Below, piece by piece: positions 1 through 12,707 of a stretch of 64,000 nucleotides of DNA. The stretch is from Scatophagus argus (lineage: Eukaryota > Chordata > Actinopteri > Scatophagidae), in contig NC_058506.1 in NCBI RefSeq assembly GCF_020382885.2, positions 9,278,318 through 9,342,317 of the forward strand, read 5' to 3'. The position numbers were made by a program, and so were the translations under genes. The notes under the pieces are model-generated. The model worked only from the letters and a program-made list of their open reading frames with translations. It was not told the DNA's origin and searched no databases. Numbering within the stretch: position 1 is the first letter of the stretch; the number at the start of each line of letters is the position of its first letter.

Positions 1-908
1 AATATGGAAAGCATTCCATCAGTCAGTCTGGGTTGTGAGCTCAAGTCAGTGGACATTGTGACTTTGCTTTTATGGCAATATTGCTGTTTGTTCACACATT
101 TGATGAATGATGCAATATTACCCAAAATGGTCAAAATATGCCAAAAATGGATATGGTTTGTTTATTTAATATGAGATGTAATTACTAAGATAGATCTACA
201 TCTTTTTGATGACTGGGTCTTTTAACATTTTAACTCATTACTATGACAGGCCTGTTGGAGTTGCTTCCACTGATGGGTCTGTTTCATTTTAGCTTATCAG
301 CTCAATTAAGTTGATCTAAAGATAATAATATGCTTTAGAATTTAGCTTAGATAAATAATTTTTAAAAAACTGACTGTGGCCCACACAATACTGTTCTTTA
401 AAAGACTGAAGTGCATCCACAGTATTGTTGCTCCTTGTTGTCCGTCCTCCGTATGCATTGTTTCTAAATGATGTGTGTACTGCTTTTAACATCACGCTGG
501 CATTTTCTACCAAAGCACAAAAGACATACGTAACAGAGAAGACTCAAACCTTTGGGTCCCTAACAAGAGTGCAGTTTCACCATAGCTTCACTTATGATCC
601 ATCAGTACTGTGGCCTATTACTGAAACATGCTGCATACATGGCTGAATGAACTGTACTGCATGCTGCGTGTTCAGCAGAGTCTTAGTAGGACAGCAGTGA
701 TAGGAAGACCTGATTTCTGTGACATACAGTATATCTGCTCTGCACTGACATGCAGAATGTCTGAGTCAGTTGACTGAAATGGTCTCCTCCAGTAATGTGC
801 ATCAGCAGCAGACTGAACCTTTTCATGCGTGTCACCATCTTCTAGAGGACATGGTCTGGCTGTGTCTGAGTTTTTGCTGCCGTTATTTTCTTGTTTTGGG
901 CTCTCCAG
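1..908. other. No gene recognised at the left edge
   Basis: AT-rich sequence with only short open frames that have no recognisable domain. A pyrimidine-rich tract ending in AG at 907-908 could be the acceptor of the exon described next. It may be intron or 3' flank of a gene lying mostly outside the window. Confidence 0.4.
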
Positions 909-1795
909 GACCCCAAACAGCGGCTGTAGCTGAAGGTCCTCTGAGAACAAATGTTCACTAAGCCCCCCCTCCCATGCCCAACCCCAGGGGATTCGAGATG
1001 AATTTTTACACAACATATGGTGAGTGGGGGTTGAAGGGGTCTTCCAAGTCGTATTTCTTTGTCCTGGGGATTTGTATTTATTGTAAATTTGTACATAGTC
1101 AGTTTGTCTTTGTGTCCTGTGCAGGGTTAGGGACTTTTAAGTGGAGTTTTATTTTTCTGCTTGGGTTCCCTAAATCCCAGACACAAAAGAAGATATCAAT
1201 AAAACACAAGGGTTTAATCACAGTGCATTCAAAAAGCAAGCAACCGTATTGTTCTCTCACTCTCCGTTGGCCAGCTAATTGTGTGCTGCACCACTGATAT
1301 TGAAGCAACAATAGACAGGCAATGTCGGGGTGTGATTTCCACCGACAACAGTTTTAGTCTGTGGACATTTTTTGTTTGATTGGGAGCTCACTGCCGACCA
1401 CTTCTAGCGTACACCCACTTATCGCAGTAACTTAGCACATAGACAAGCAAAATGGACATCTGATGACTTGATTATCAGGTTGCTTGTGGTGGAGTCTTTC
1501 ACACCGTCACAGGTTTAGCACCAGCACCGGCTCTTAAAGCAGGAACGAACCCCCAGCAAGGGAACATTGTATTCTAAATCAAAATGAAGAACATGGGGGA
1601 AGCTGTGTGAATGTTTCTTTGATGGGTATCTTAACATGACCTGAGTTATTCTATTGCTTAGGTAGGACCTACTTTTTCTAGATTTTTAATCAATTTGCCA
1701 AATAGGTCTCATCAAAACTGAATGGACTGTATTGTTCGTTTTTGAAAAGTGAACTCTGTGTTTCTGTAAATAAATTATGGTTTTAGTGAAGACTT
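909..1795 (+). other. Possible terminal exon / 3' UTR of an unidentified upstream gene
   Basis: A good polypyrimidine tract and AG (ending at 908) are followed by about 890 bases of UTR-like sequence with two AATAAA-type signals, near 1199 and at 1769-1774. Only a few codons could be coding before a stop in any frame, so the gene cannot be named. In mammals MYO16 is the neighbour of IRS2 on one side, but nothing here shows myosin sequence. This is an inference from splice-site and poly(A) shape only. Confidence 0.22.
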
Positions 1796-4360
1796 TGTCC
1801 TTATTGCCCATACTCTTGAGTCTGCATGTTCTGAGGGTATTTCAACACATGATGCCCTGATAATACACTACACTAAGTTATGTTTTAAAACAAGTGGACA
1901 AGTAAATCATACATTCAGCAAAAGCCAATACATCATATTTTCAATAAGAGGTAGACAGGCAGATTTGATTTATATACTTTTAAATTGTAACAAGCGGCGG
2001 TGCAAATGGACAGGGAGATACAAAGGACTTGACCACAACAGGTGACATATTTAAAGTATCAGAAACATTAAAACTCCACTCAGATAACAGGAAGAGACAG
2101 TAATTCACAGGAAGTTTTAGCTCACCATTTCACCATAAATCCCCAAACAAGTTACAGTGATGCTAACAAGCTTTAGGCTGGTTTTCAAATACTCAGGCTG
2201 CTGTGACTCTGTTTTATTCTGCAGTGGAACAATCCAATGAAAATGTAAGGATGGCTCCACATAATGCAACTGGTGTGCAATACACTGTTATACAAGTTTT
2301 TTTTGTCACAAGTTCATCCTGAACATTGCAAATGATGATACACTTAGAATTAAGATGTTTAACAAATGAATTTTCAGTTGAAAAAAAAGTGGAAGCGGAA
2401 GTTGCATTGAAGTTTCACTGTTACACTAGCCAACAGCTTGCATATATTTTACAACAAAATGAATGTATTTCTCGAGGTATCTTAACGAATACAGACACAA
2501 AATTATAATTTACCTTCGGAGTATGTTTGTTGCTTTAGGTCAATGAGATTTTCTCGACAGTATTTAATAGACCACAACATACAGACCAAATAGACCATAG
2601 ACTTGTAATGCCAGCTACCTCTGAATACAATGAGGCACATTATTTTTAGATAACAAATGCAACTTTGTTAAATGATTAACATGTCGTTATCCAAAACAGA
2701 ATAAGAACAGATCTGCACTGCCTTCAGGAAAATCTATGAGCGACAATGTCGGCTCGAAAGCAGTTCTCATTTCTGTTACTAACAGGGGTTGCTGTGAGGA
2801 CAATTTGATCGGTTTGACACGTTGCTATGCCAAACCTTTTTTGGCATTCTGGTGGTGCAATCACACCCCTGAGATTTAACCACAGACTGTATCATGTACA
2901 GCATGAGAGACTTTCCTTCTAAACTCTTGTGTTGCTGCTCTCGCTGCTCAGTGTAAAAAATCTTTATCATACCATATCAGCAGTGTGGTATGTGGCATAA
3001 TTCAGGGAATACTCTGTCTGTCTGTATGGGTTACAATAGAAATAACTAATTTAAAAAAATTAAATAAAATACCCCAATCCATATTTTGTGCACAGTTTGG
3101 TGGATGCTGGTGGTCGTTTTTTTTTTTTTTTTTTATCATTTTTGATGCTTCAAACCATCCAGATAACCCATTATGTGACAATAGGTGAATTACCCTGATA
3201 TGTCTTGCGTCTAGTCTACTACTGAGTATATTGTACTTGTATTTATTACCACAAAATTAATTAGATTACGGCTATCACCAACTCAGCTTTGAAACTTCCT
3301 GTCAAAATAATATTACATTCCTAAATGTCTGTAATAGTGTCTCTAAAAAGAGTTATTTTATCATGCCCTGCCTGCGTCCCTGTTGAGGCTACTGAACTAA
3401 TTTTTCAGTAAAATCTGCAGAGATGCATTTAATGGCTGCATGATATTCAACAGGACCACCCCATGTATATATTAGGCCTAAAGCTGCATAAGCCGTGACC
3501 TCTCAAACAGCATCTTCTGCAGCTGTTTCCCTCCTGACTGGGTACGGTCGGTGGGGTAAAAAAAAAATAATAATAATAAAAAAAATAAATAAGAAAAAGT
3601 GCTGAAACACACAGCGTGAACAGTCTGATGATCGACATGTTCATAAACGAAGCCGTCCTCGGTTGAACACCGTGTTCCTCTGCGCACCACGACAGCCCCC
3701 GAGTCCCCCCTGGCTTCTGACTGGCACCGGCTTGGAAGTGCCAGTCGAGCAGAAGCTGCGTCGAGTCAGCCAGAGACAACGAGAGGGAGGCCGGAAACTC
3801 AGCAGTAATCCTTTCATAATAAAAGCATACTACGACACGTGTTGTGGTCACAACACAACACAGAATACCCAGCTCAATCGTGAACATACGCTGTTGTAGA
3901 TGCTAATTAGACACTGTTAGGGTTTTTTAGAATAAGTTTTGATCAAAGACATCAGTTTAGTGCCCTTTTTTGACAAAATTTACCAAGTAAATGAATCCAG
4001 TTGTAAATATTAGAAATCTACTTTGTGTAGTTTTGCATATTCTTGTGTTTTTATTCAACTCATTTGCACCTTATTGCTGCCCTTGTGCTGCTGTGACGAC
4101 GCAAATTACCCCACTGTGGGACAAATCCCATTCTTGTTGGTTGTAAGGTTACAGTAATGCGTTAGTGACAGGACATGGATAGAGTTGACTGTAGCATTCC
4201 TTCTATATCTTGTCAGAACTATCTGTCCCTGCTTAGAACAAGCGATGAAATAAATGCAGGAATGGTTAAATAAATGGACAGCAGGCCTTAGCAATTCAAT
4301 TCCGTAACAATTTTATTTTGGAAAATCTTTACCGGAAGTCTAAGTTTTATTCCGCCTAAC
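1796..4360. other. Intergenic region upstream of the IRS gene
   Basis: No coding gene is supported. There is a T-run near 3117-3134 and an A-rich (AAT)n-like stretch near 3558-3597. A more GC-rich stretch lies at 3600-3790. The sequence around 4105-4130 resembles the 3' tail typical of fish LINE/SINE repeats (a 'ccccactgtgggac' type end). The GC-richer part might be distal promoter. Confidence 0.4.
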
Positions 4361-4732
4361 TTGACAGTGGTGGGTTTAGACTGTGGGCAACCTCAGACAG
4401 GTGGAGGAGACGTCCTTAAGCAGCTGAACTGCACCGCGGTTGGACTTGATCGGGCAGGACTGGGCTGGGCTGCAGGACGAGCAGCGGTGGACGCTGTGCA
4501 CGCTCGGTGCGCGGATCCTCCTGCAGCTGCTGGATTCACAGTATGATACCGAACCCAAAACATGGTTTGGCTGATTTTGCCATCCTGAACCTTTGCAAAC
4601 ATGCTGGACACTTAAATGTGGACTCGGGGAGAACGAGGGATGTAGCTGCAATGGATTAATGAGGAGTACACATGGATTTCGATTATTTCCCTGAGATTAT
4701 TGTCTTGTAATATACATCACCCTGCCTTGGCT
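4361..4732 (+). promoter_or_regulatory. Probable promoter-proximal region and 5' UTR of the IRS gene
   Basis: This stretch is more GC- and CpG-rich than its surroundings and leads directly into the IRS initiator ATG at 4733. In-frame codons upstream of that ATG lack similarity to IRS proteins and use no ATG, so it is taken as 5' UTR plus proximal promoter. The transcription start cannot be placed from sequence alone. Confidence 0.35.
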
Positions 4733-7700
4733 ATGGAGAACCAAGCAGCCGAGCCTCAGAACTATGAAGATGTACAGAAAAGCGGCTATCTCCGCAAGCA
4801 TAAATCAATGCACCGGCGATTCTTCGTGCTGAGGGCGGCCTCGGAGCATGGTCCTGCTCGACTTGAGTATTATGAGAACGAGAAGAAATTTCGCAGTAAA
4901 TCACCTGTGCCCAAAAAAGTCCTGAACCTGGAGACTTGCTTCAACATCAACAAGCGGGCAGATTCCAAGAACAAGTACATGATAGTCCTTTATACCCGCA
5001 GCGAGAGCTTTGCCATCGCTGCAGACAGCGAGGAGATCCAAAATGAGTGGTACCAAGCAATGCTGGACCTTCAGTGCAACTGTAAGATATGAAAAGTGTG
5101 ATATGATTTCTGCTGTCTGTTTCTGCATCAGGCCTATCCTGCCGTAGGCTGTTTGTTCTCCATACACTATTTGGCTCGGCCATTCCCGATTGTTCATTGC
5201 ACATCATTGGTTTGAATTGTTTGATTGTTTTGTGCTGCAGGTCTAGTTTACGTATGTAATTTGAATGAATCAGTCCCAGTGATGCCATTTGGACGGTGTG
5301 TTTTTAACCGAGAGGCAGGTGGATCCGACTGAACCGGGTAGACCCACACGCTATGGGCGGCATGTGCTGTGTTTGTGCTGCACAATCTCAATAAGCGTTG
5401 CTCTACTACAGTTAAAACCTGCGGATAATTTTCCGTCAGCAAAATGCAATTTGATGCATTAAATATCACGCATATGTCATAATGTTCAGACGATCGGCAA
5501 TTCTGACTAAAATGAAGCCCGTTTCATACGACGGGGTGTTTTTGCATGGCGCAGTGGGCATATAGCAACCATCCAACGAATGCATCATATAGTAGTAGCC
5601 TATCGTGGTGCACTCCGCTGGAGCCTGTGTTTTTGTTTTTCTGCACAGCTCTGATTGCCGTTCGCCTAACCTACATTTCTGTTACACGGTGCCGCTGGTA
5701 GGGAGGAGATGGCATCGTCAGTGCGCTCTCACTGGAAAATGCGTTTCTGTTGGTTATCCTCGTGTTTACGTTGTTATCCTTATGCTGGAGCTGAACACCA
5801 GCACCCACCCTGCCTCTTGCCCCTTACATTTCAGCGAGGTGAGACTGATGGGCTTGCCCAGCCTCACTGCTGTCATGTTTAGGATCCCTAAACAGAAACA
5901 CATTATGGAGTATTAACCCCCATTTTGCTGAGATTATTTTTCACGGAAGAACACTCTTATCTACATTACATGTCTGTTCACGTGAGGCTGAAGTAGAGAT
6001 TGAAATATATTATCGTATATGATGTAGCTTCTCTAATAAATGAATTATGTTTCTTGAGGATGGGCACAAATCACTACAGTTGTTTGTTGTTCGGTGAAGA
6101 TAGCCGACCGTGTGGCAAGAAAAAAACAACAGATAATGCTGTAATTTGTCATGTGACTGGCACTGAACTGAAATAAGATGCATTATTTCACAACTGCGCT
6201 TGTTGCTTTTCAGTTGATGTTTACCTTCTGAGACTTAATCAATTATATAGCTGTGGCTTAAAAGTGATGGTGATGAATTATAGCTGCAGCACAGTTGCTT
6301 GGCAAACACAGTGGAGATTCTTTCATGTGGCTATTTAGCCATGATAGAGAAACAAAATATGATTTATCAGTGTCATCTACATTTTTATTTGTCATTTTGG
6401 TTTTGATCACTGTTTCAACAGGTTGTACATTTTATGTACATCTTGACTTTATAGGGTATTTTCTAATGTATATGTGATGATGTATTCAGTCATTTGCTGG
6501 CTAAAATGTTATTATTTATTTACTCCTCCTAGGCAAAACCCCTGAAGACTACGGCAGTAGTGGAGAGTGTAGCTCTCCATCTCCTGTTCCCACATTCAAG
6601 GAAGTGTGGCAGGTCAAGGTTTGGCCTAAAGGCCTTGGACATGCCAGGAACTTAGTGGGCATCTACCGGCTGTGCCTAACTGACAAAACAGTGAACTTTG
6701 TCAAACTCAACTCTGATGTGGCAGCGGTGGTGTTGCAGCTGATGAATGTTCGCAGATGTGGTCATTCAGAGAATTTTTTCTTCATCGAGGTGGGTCGCTC
6801 AGCAATAACTGGCCCTGGAGAGTTCTGGATGCAGGTGGATGACTCTGTGGTGGCTCAGAACATGCACGAGACCCTGCTGGAGGCCATGAAGGCCCTAAGT
6901 GAGGAGTTTCGTCAGCGCAGTAAATCTCAGTCTGTGGGTACATCGTGTGGAGGTGGTACTGCTTCAAATCCCATCAGTGTCCCGAGTCGTCGTCATCATC
7001 CAAATCTGCCACCAAGCCAGGTGGGCTTCTCCAGACGAGCCCGCACAGAGACTCCTGGAACTGGAGCCAGCAGCACGAGCACCTCACCTACGTCACGCCA
7101 TGGATTCCCAAGAGCACGAACTGCCAGCATCGGAGCCAGGTCAGAAGAGGGTGGAGCAAGTGCCAAAGGGACATGGGCCAGCTCCAGCCCAAGTCTTAAT
7201 GGTTCCTGCTCAACTACGCCAACACTGAGGCCCAAGCCCACCAGGGCTCCAACTCCCGCCAAGATTACCCTCAGCCTTGCACGTTACACACCTAACCCTG
7301 CTCCCTCTCCTGCTCCGAGCCTGTCCTCCAGCTCTGGTCATGGATCAGAGTGTGGCCTAGTGGGGGCAGCAGTGGGAGGAATGACAATCTGCTCTTACCC
7401 TCGCGTCTCTCAGAGAGTTTCTGTTTCGGGTTCGCCTAGCGATTACGGATCCTCTGATGAATATGGCTCCAGTCCTGGGGAACACTCTCTTCTTGTGCCC
7501 AGTCTGTCAGGTCATCATGTACACGGAGAAGGCTCCTCCAGTTATATAGTGATGGGGCAACGAGAGGGTCTCCTTGGTTCCCATCATCGCTCAAAAGGCC
7601 GGCGGATTCTGCGTCGGGCATCCAGTAGAGAATCTGAGGCAGAACGCAGACTTCTAAGTAAGAGGGCCTCCCTGCCTTTGGCAGCCCATGAACCGCTGAC

Positions 7701-10700
7701 CCCACATAGAAAAGATGAAGATGATGAAGATGACGAAGAATATGCCATCATGTCACAGAGTGCTAACCGAGAGGGACCTGATTTGCACCACGGCTCAGGA
7801 GCTCTGGCAGTTGGGGGTGGGCACCATCATGTAGTCGGGGAGAACAGGAAGCGGAGTGACAAAAGCAGGGGAGACGTTGACTCAGGAGCAGCTGTGGATA
7901 GTGGCTATATGTCAATGTTGCCTGGGGTGACGTCTCCTCCTGTTTCACTCTCTCTCTCGATAGGTATGCCTGATGCTGGCGCGAAACCTGGCGCAGATGA
8001 TGAGTACATGGCTATGACCCCCAACAACAGTGTGTCCCCCCCTCAGCACATTCACCAGCCCAGCTCAGAGGGCTACATGGTCATGTCTCCCAATAGCAAC
8101 AGCTCTACAGACCTGCACAGACTGGGCATGTGGGATAGCAGGACCAGCATGGAAAGTCGGGCTGCCAGTGACTACATGAACATATCACCTGTCTGCAGCC
8201 GCTCCGCCTGCAGCACACCACCCTCCCACCCCGAGCAGCACCAACTGCAACCAAAAATGTTCAATTCCTACTTTTCCCTGCCGCGAGCTTATCAACATAC
8301 TCTATATACTCGCTTTGAGGACGACTTAAACAAAGGAGAAGGAAAAAAAGACAGCAGTGGGCCTGAGAGTGCTGGAAGGGGAGGGGGAGTGGGATACAGC
8401 AAGAGAAACAAAATTACAGTGGGCTCTGCAGGAGGCTGTCAACTCTCCATGTCTTCCTCTTCTTTCTCCTCCAGCTCAGCCAGCAGTGAAAGCCTGGAAG
8501 ACAAGTCCATATCAGCAGGGAGAGGGTTAAGTTTATTAAGAGCTGGAGCAGAGTACAAGAGTGCGGGAACGTGCACAAAAGAAGGGCGTCACCATCAAAA
8601 ACGTGGCTCGAGTAGCAAGAGCCCAAAGCAACAAAGGAGGGGTCGTCCCCTCAGCGTGTCTTCAGACATTACTAAAGCAAACACCTTGCCCAGGGTGAAG
8701 GAGAATTTGTTGCCATCAGTGTCTCAAAACGTTGGTGAGTATGTCAGTATTGTGTTCAAGGAGGACAATACGTATGACGAAGGTCGACGTACGGGGTCTA
8801 AACATGGACAACCTGTGCTCCATGGAACACTCAGGCCCATGAATCAACCGCTTCTCTGCCAAGATAATCCTGCTAACCTTCCCCGCAGCTTCTCCGCTCC
8901 GTTGTCCACCTCTGCCGAATATGTCAGCATGGATTTAGGGAAGACCTCGACTCCCCTGACTCCTGTTAGATCCACCTTCAGCAGCCCACAGGCCCCACCA
9001 GCCGTTGCCCCCAAGGCCCACCATGAACATGGCACGTCCTCTCCTCTGGCAGCAGAGGCCAATGCTGGGTACAGAACAAAAGTAAAGATGGCAGCAATGC
9101 CAACAGATGCCTCTACTACATTTATGGACAACAAAGGTTCAGATCCCAGCATTTCAGCAAGACCTGCCATCCACTCTGGCCAACAATTGTCCATGGAACA
9201 GGAGACAGGGTTGGGCTTTTCCCCAGTCAAATCTTTCCAGTCCCCTGAGCGGGGCAGCAGATTAGTCCGAAGTGACCCGCAGGGACGGCAGAGCCACCGC
9301 TCGGAGACATTTAACTCACCTCCCTCCCTACCACGCCACCAACCCTCTTCTACCTCCCTCTTCCCAGAGGGCAGCCAGGCAGCGAGCCATCGGCATGGTT
9401 TGGATTGCTCACTGTGGGAGAACAGACAGGCAGCTAGTTTATCTGCCACACCTCCACCACAAGCCTCCACCTCATCTGCTGAACAAGGCCTTAACTATAT
9501 TGACCTTGACTTGGCCATTAAGGAGAGCACTCAAGCTGGAGTGGAGCGGACCTCCGCCGCCTACAACATAGGAGGAAGTTCGATGGGCAGCAGTGCTGGC
9601 TCCAGCCTCAACACTTATGCCAGTATTGATTTCTACAAGTCAGAAGAACTGAGAGCACACCAGAACAGTAGAAAGGATGGTCAAGGTAAGTGCTACTGGG
9701 ACAGCAAACCGATCTTAAAGTATATATTAAACAATATATGCGTGAAGAACATTTAGATAACATCTGAGATTTGCTGAGGAACATTTTATCTTCAGAAAAT
9801 GCATTCATTTTTTATGATTTGCATATGTTTTCAATGTCTGTAGTAAGTGGCACATATATTTGTTCATCTTCTAGACAATAGAGTTATTGGTGTCAGTTCT
9901 GGCTTTAAAACTAAAAGACTCAGTGGTTATGACAGCAAACAAGGGAGGGGGCAAGACAATATCTACAAATTTATCAACATAGTTAATAAAATAATAACAT
10001 CAGTATAGAAAGTATTTAAAAACTATTAGTTTAGGAGGACTACACCAAATTGTTGACAACCAAATAGGGCTCAAAGGTCATTTTTAGTGTTTCTGAATCC
10101 ATCAAAAAACAAGAAATAGAACCAGTTAGTTGTAGGCCCGATTTTGATATTTTTATTTATTGAAAAACAGGTTGATGACAGCCAAATATCAGTCAAGATG
10201 CAATGATGAGTTAATGAATTGATTATTGTATGAACAGAAAAGGGATCGGCAGCCATCTGATAACTGATTACTGATCTGCATTTTTTAGTCCTCTGTGATA
10301 GTAAACTAAATATTTCCAACTGCTGGTCGGACAACACAGTCAGTTCTCAACTTTGGCTTTGGAAAGTTGTTATCAGAATTTATTTATTTATTATTTTTAC
10401 TTTTTTTTCCCGGCATTTCATAGATCAACTGATTAAAAGCTGAATCAAGGAAATAATCACCCAATTAGCTGTCAATGAAAGTAATTGCTAGTTGCAGCTC
10501 TAATTGTCATTCATTTTTTAAAAAACAAGTGAAAGTGAAATAAAAATGGGTGAAAGGAAAACATGTATAATTCCTGGTAATATTTGTCTAGCTGGATGTA
10601 AGCTTTTTATGTGATGTGCATAATCCAGACAAAACTCATGTCTGGGTCTTACTCACTCCTTTTCATCCTTTACTTTGCCTCAAGCTCGAGGGCACCGCCG

Positions 10701-12107
10701 TGTTTCCAGGCTGTGGGTTGTCTGTAGAGTCTCTTATTATCACAAGTGGGTGTTCAGAGAGCAAAGCCAATTGATTTGTCTGCTGGTAATGAGCCATTAC
10801 ACATAAATGGAGGTAGAGGGGACAGAAGACAGGCCAGGTGTTTATGTTCATGTGTGGGTGTGTGGTATCAGCTGCTGCATATCACATGGCAGCCCTGAGG
10901 TTTCCCTCACTTTGCACAGATGACAATTATTTGATGGTTAATGATGGTGGCTGATGGATGTACTCTGAAACACGTAGGAGATCCATACGTTTTACATATC
11001 TAGAAATGAAAGCTGCAGGATGTTAAAATAGTAAGTAAGTTAATCCAAGGACTAAATTGACCGAACAACTTGTGCGCCATATTTATTTGGAGCAGCCACT
11101 GCATTTGCATGACTGATTAAACTAATGCTATTTGATCTCTACATGTGCATTTACAATCATAATAATTGCCTAATTATTTAAATTGATGTTTATTTAGCCA
11201 TTCAAAATGCATAGAAAGCGAAAGAAGGCTCTGTTAATATTCTGTAAATTACTCTTTCATGTAATTTTTCACACTGTGATTAATGACTGAATGTGCCTCT
11301 CCTCCTATAGGCTACGAAGAGTGTTTATCCTGCTTTCATTAACTGCAGCCATATTCTAATAATGGAAGTAAATATATGAAGCCTGGATGTAGCGAGGATG
11401 GTGGCCACGCTGCAGTTAATGAAACCTCAAATAAACAGGCTTGGCTCACAAATGTCCAATCAACACTCACATAATTTTGCTGATATCACATTACTCTGTC
11501 TGTTTTAATTACATTTTAATTAGACACTAGAATTAAAAGCTTATTAAAATATCAGAATTAGATTAAGGTGTTTGTTTGTGCCTCTTGTTTTATTTGAAGC
11601 CTCGTCACATCTGCATTACCAGCAAGGTGCTCATGGGAACATAGCAGAAGACTTTTCAGCCCCGCTGACGCTGAATGCTAATCAGGTTACTCTCTGAGCA
11701 AGATGTAAAGTCTGATTCAGTGATGTAACTTAAACCTCCAGGCTGTCTGATGTTTGTAAATAGTTAATTATCTTTATTTGATCCACTTGCACACTATGAG
11801 TAGTGATTAGTGAACAATACAAGAGCCCACCCACTACTACTGAAAGAACGATGCAACAGTATAAAGTTGGACATCTGCACTGAAAACCAGAAAATACAAT
11901 TCATACAATTCTATGCAAGTGAACTCATTATCATCAGCTGGTTGTGTTGAGGTTGCAGCCAATCATTTGACCCTGAAAATAGATGGAGGAAGTGGTTTGA
12001 CCACAGGTTGATCTGAGCTTCCCTCGATGTACAACTGTGGTTACTCTTTAATAAAGATAGTTCATAAGGAAATTATTTTCTCTGTAGACCTCAAGAGAAA
12101 ATATATC

Positions 12108-12142
<35 letters not shown>

Positions 12143-12524
12143 TAATAATGAGCCCTTTGTGTTCTGACCCATCAAAAAGAAGAAACAGTTCAAAATCCCT
12201 GGAAATGATAAGTTTGACACAAACACAGGACACATAATATTGACATCGGCAACAGTGTGCATGAGACTCGAACCATAAAATCCTTTTAAAAAGATATCAT
12301 GCGTCATGTGATGTTTACCCAAGCTGCCTTCAGGAGAACAATATGATTTGGAGAATAAACTGTTACCATCTGTAACATTTTATGTCTGTGTAAACTATAA
12401 TAATGGATAATACATTTAAACTTTTAAAAACACCAATTATTGTGAACAGCAGAGAAACCTTTGTTTCAAAAATGTATGATTTAAATTCCTGCCTACTTTT
12501 GGTTTTTTTCTTCCAGATTGTTGA
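4733..12524 (+). CDS. irs1: Insulin receptor substrate, IRS1-like (docking protein of insulin/IGF signalling)
   Basis: Cytoplasmic adaptor phosphorylated by insulin and IGF-1 receptors; its phosphotyrosines recruit PI3-kinase, Grb2 and SHP2. Coding exons: 4733-5081, 6533-9685 and probably 12517-12524, giving about 1169 residues (human IRS1 has 1242). A PH domain fills exon 1 (about 12-115: GYLRKHKSMHRRFFVLR, then FNINKRADSKNK). The PTB domain lies at about 138-240 (RRCGHSENFFFIEVGRS). The long tail carries YxxM PI3K sites at Tyr454, 520, 575, 608, 631 and 913, an SHP2-type NYIDLDL site at Tyr1105, and TYASIDF at Tyr1145. Tyr664 is YMNI and Tyr853 is YVSI, so it lacks the Asn of the usual Grb2 site. 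The PH, PTB and NYIDLDL residues resemble IRS1 more than IRS2, while the neighbouring genes suggest IRS2; the paralogue is therefore uncertain. Exon 3 adds only two residues and a stop. An alternative acceptor at 11311 would add a short different tail. The family call is firm. Confidence 0.92.
10370..10502. repeat. Dispersed repeat end of the 'gttgcagctcta' MITE type (IRS intron 2)
   Basis: Ends in attgctagttgcagctcta, preceded by runs of AATAATCA/ATTAA-like sequence. This matches the right end of the element at 44351-44582 and the repeat at 19015-19165. The left end is not clear, so the copy is truncated or decayed. The family is inferred from similarity between copies in this window and general teleost repeat patterns. 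Confidence 0.5.
11334..11424. repeat. 16-bp inverted repeat with a 59-bp loop in IRS intron 2
   Basis: TTTCATTAACTGCAGC at 11334-11349 is matched exactly by its reverse complement at 11409-11424. The arms contain ATTAAC/GTTAAT half-sites like those of HNF1-type homeodomain factors, and a PstI-like CTGCAG. It could be a small palindromic element, a paired factor site or an RNA hairpin. It starts 23 bases after a possible splice acceptor ending at 11310. Confidence 0.6.
12112..12138. repeat. (TA)n microsatellite
   Basis: Uninterrupted TA dinucleotides within IRS intron 2. Confidence 0.9.
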
Positions 12525-12704
12525 TCTCAGTCTTGGTCTTGGATCTGAGCATGACTCCGGTGTCACAGCTCCACACTCACAGTCTGCGAGGGGACGGTCG
12601 GCGGCCCGATCTGTTGCCATAACAGAACTACACACTCGAGTCTGAACGCTGAAAACCTCGGAAAACTCATCCTGTCTGCTGTTTTCTGTCAACCAAATGT
12701 GTGC

Positions 12705-12707
<3 letters not shown>

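Noticed and set aside
3447-3887. 146-codon minus-strand open frame near the IRS promoter
   Set aside because: Contains low-complexity Tyr/Phe runs from an A/T repeat; no domain or conserved content.
8844-9470. 208-codon open frame on the minus strand
   Set aside because: It lies wholly antisense to the IRS coding exon, in GC-richer coding sequence where long antisense frames are common. No domain or promoter is visible.
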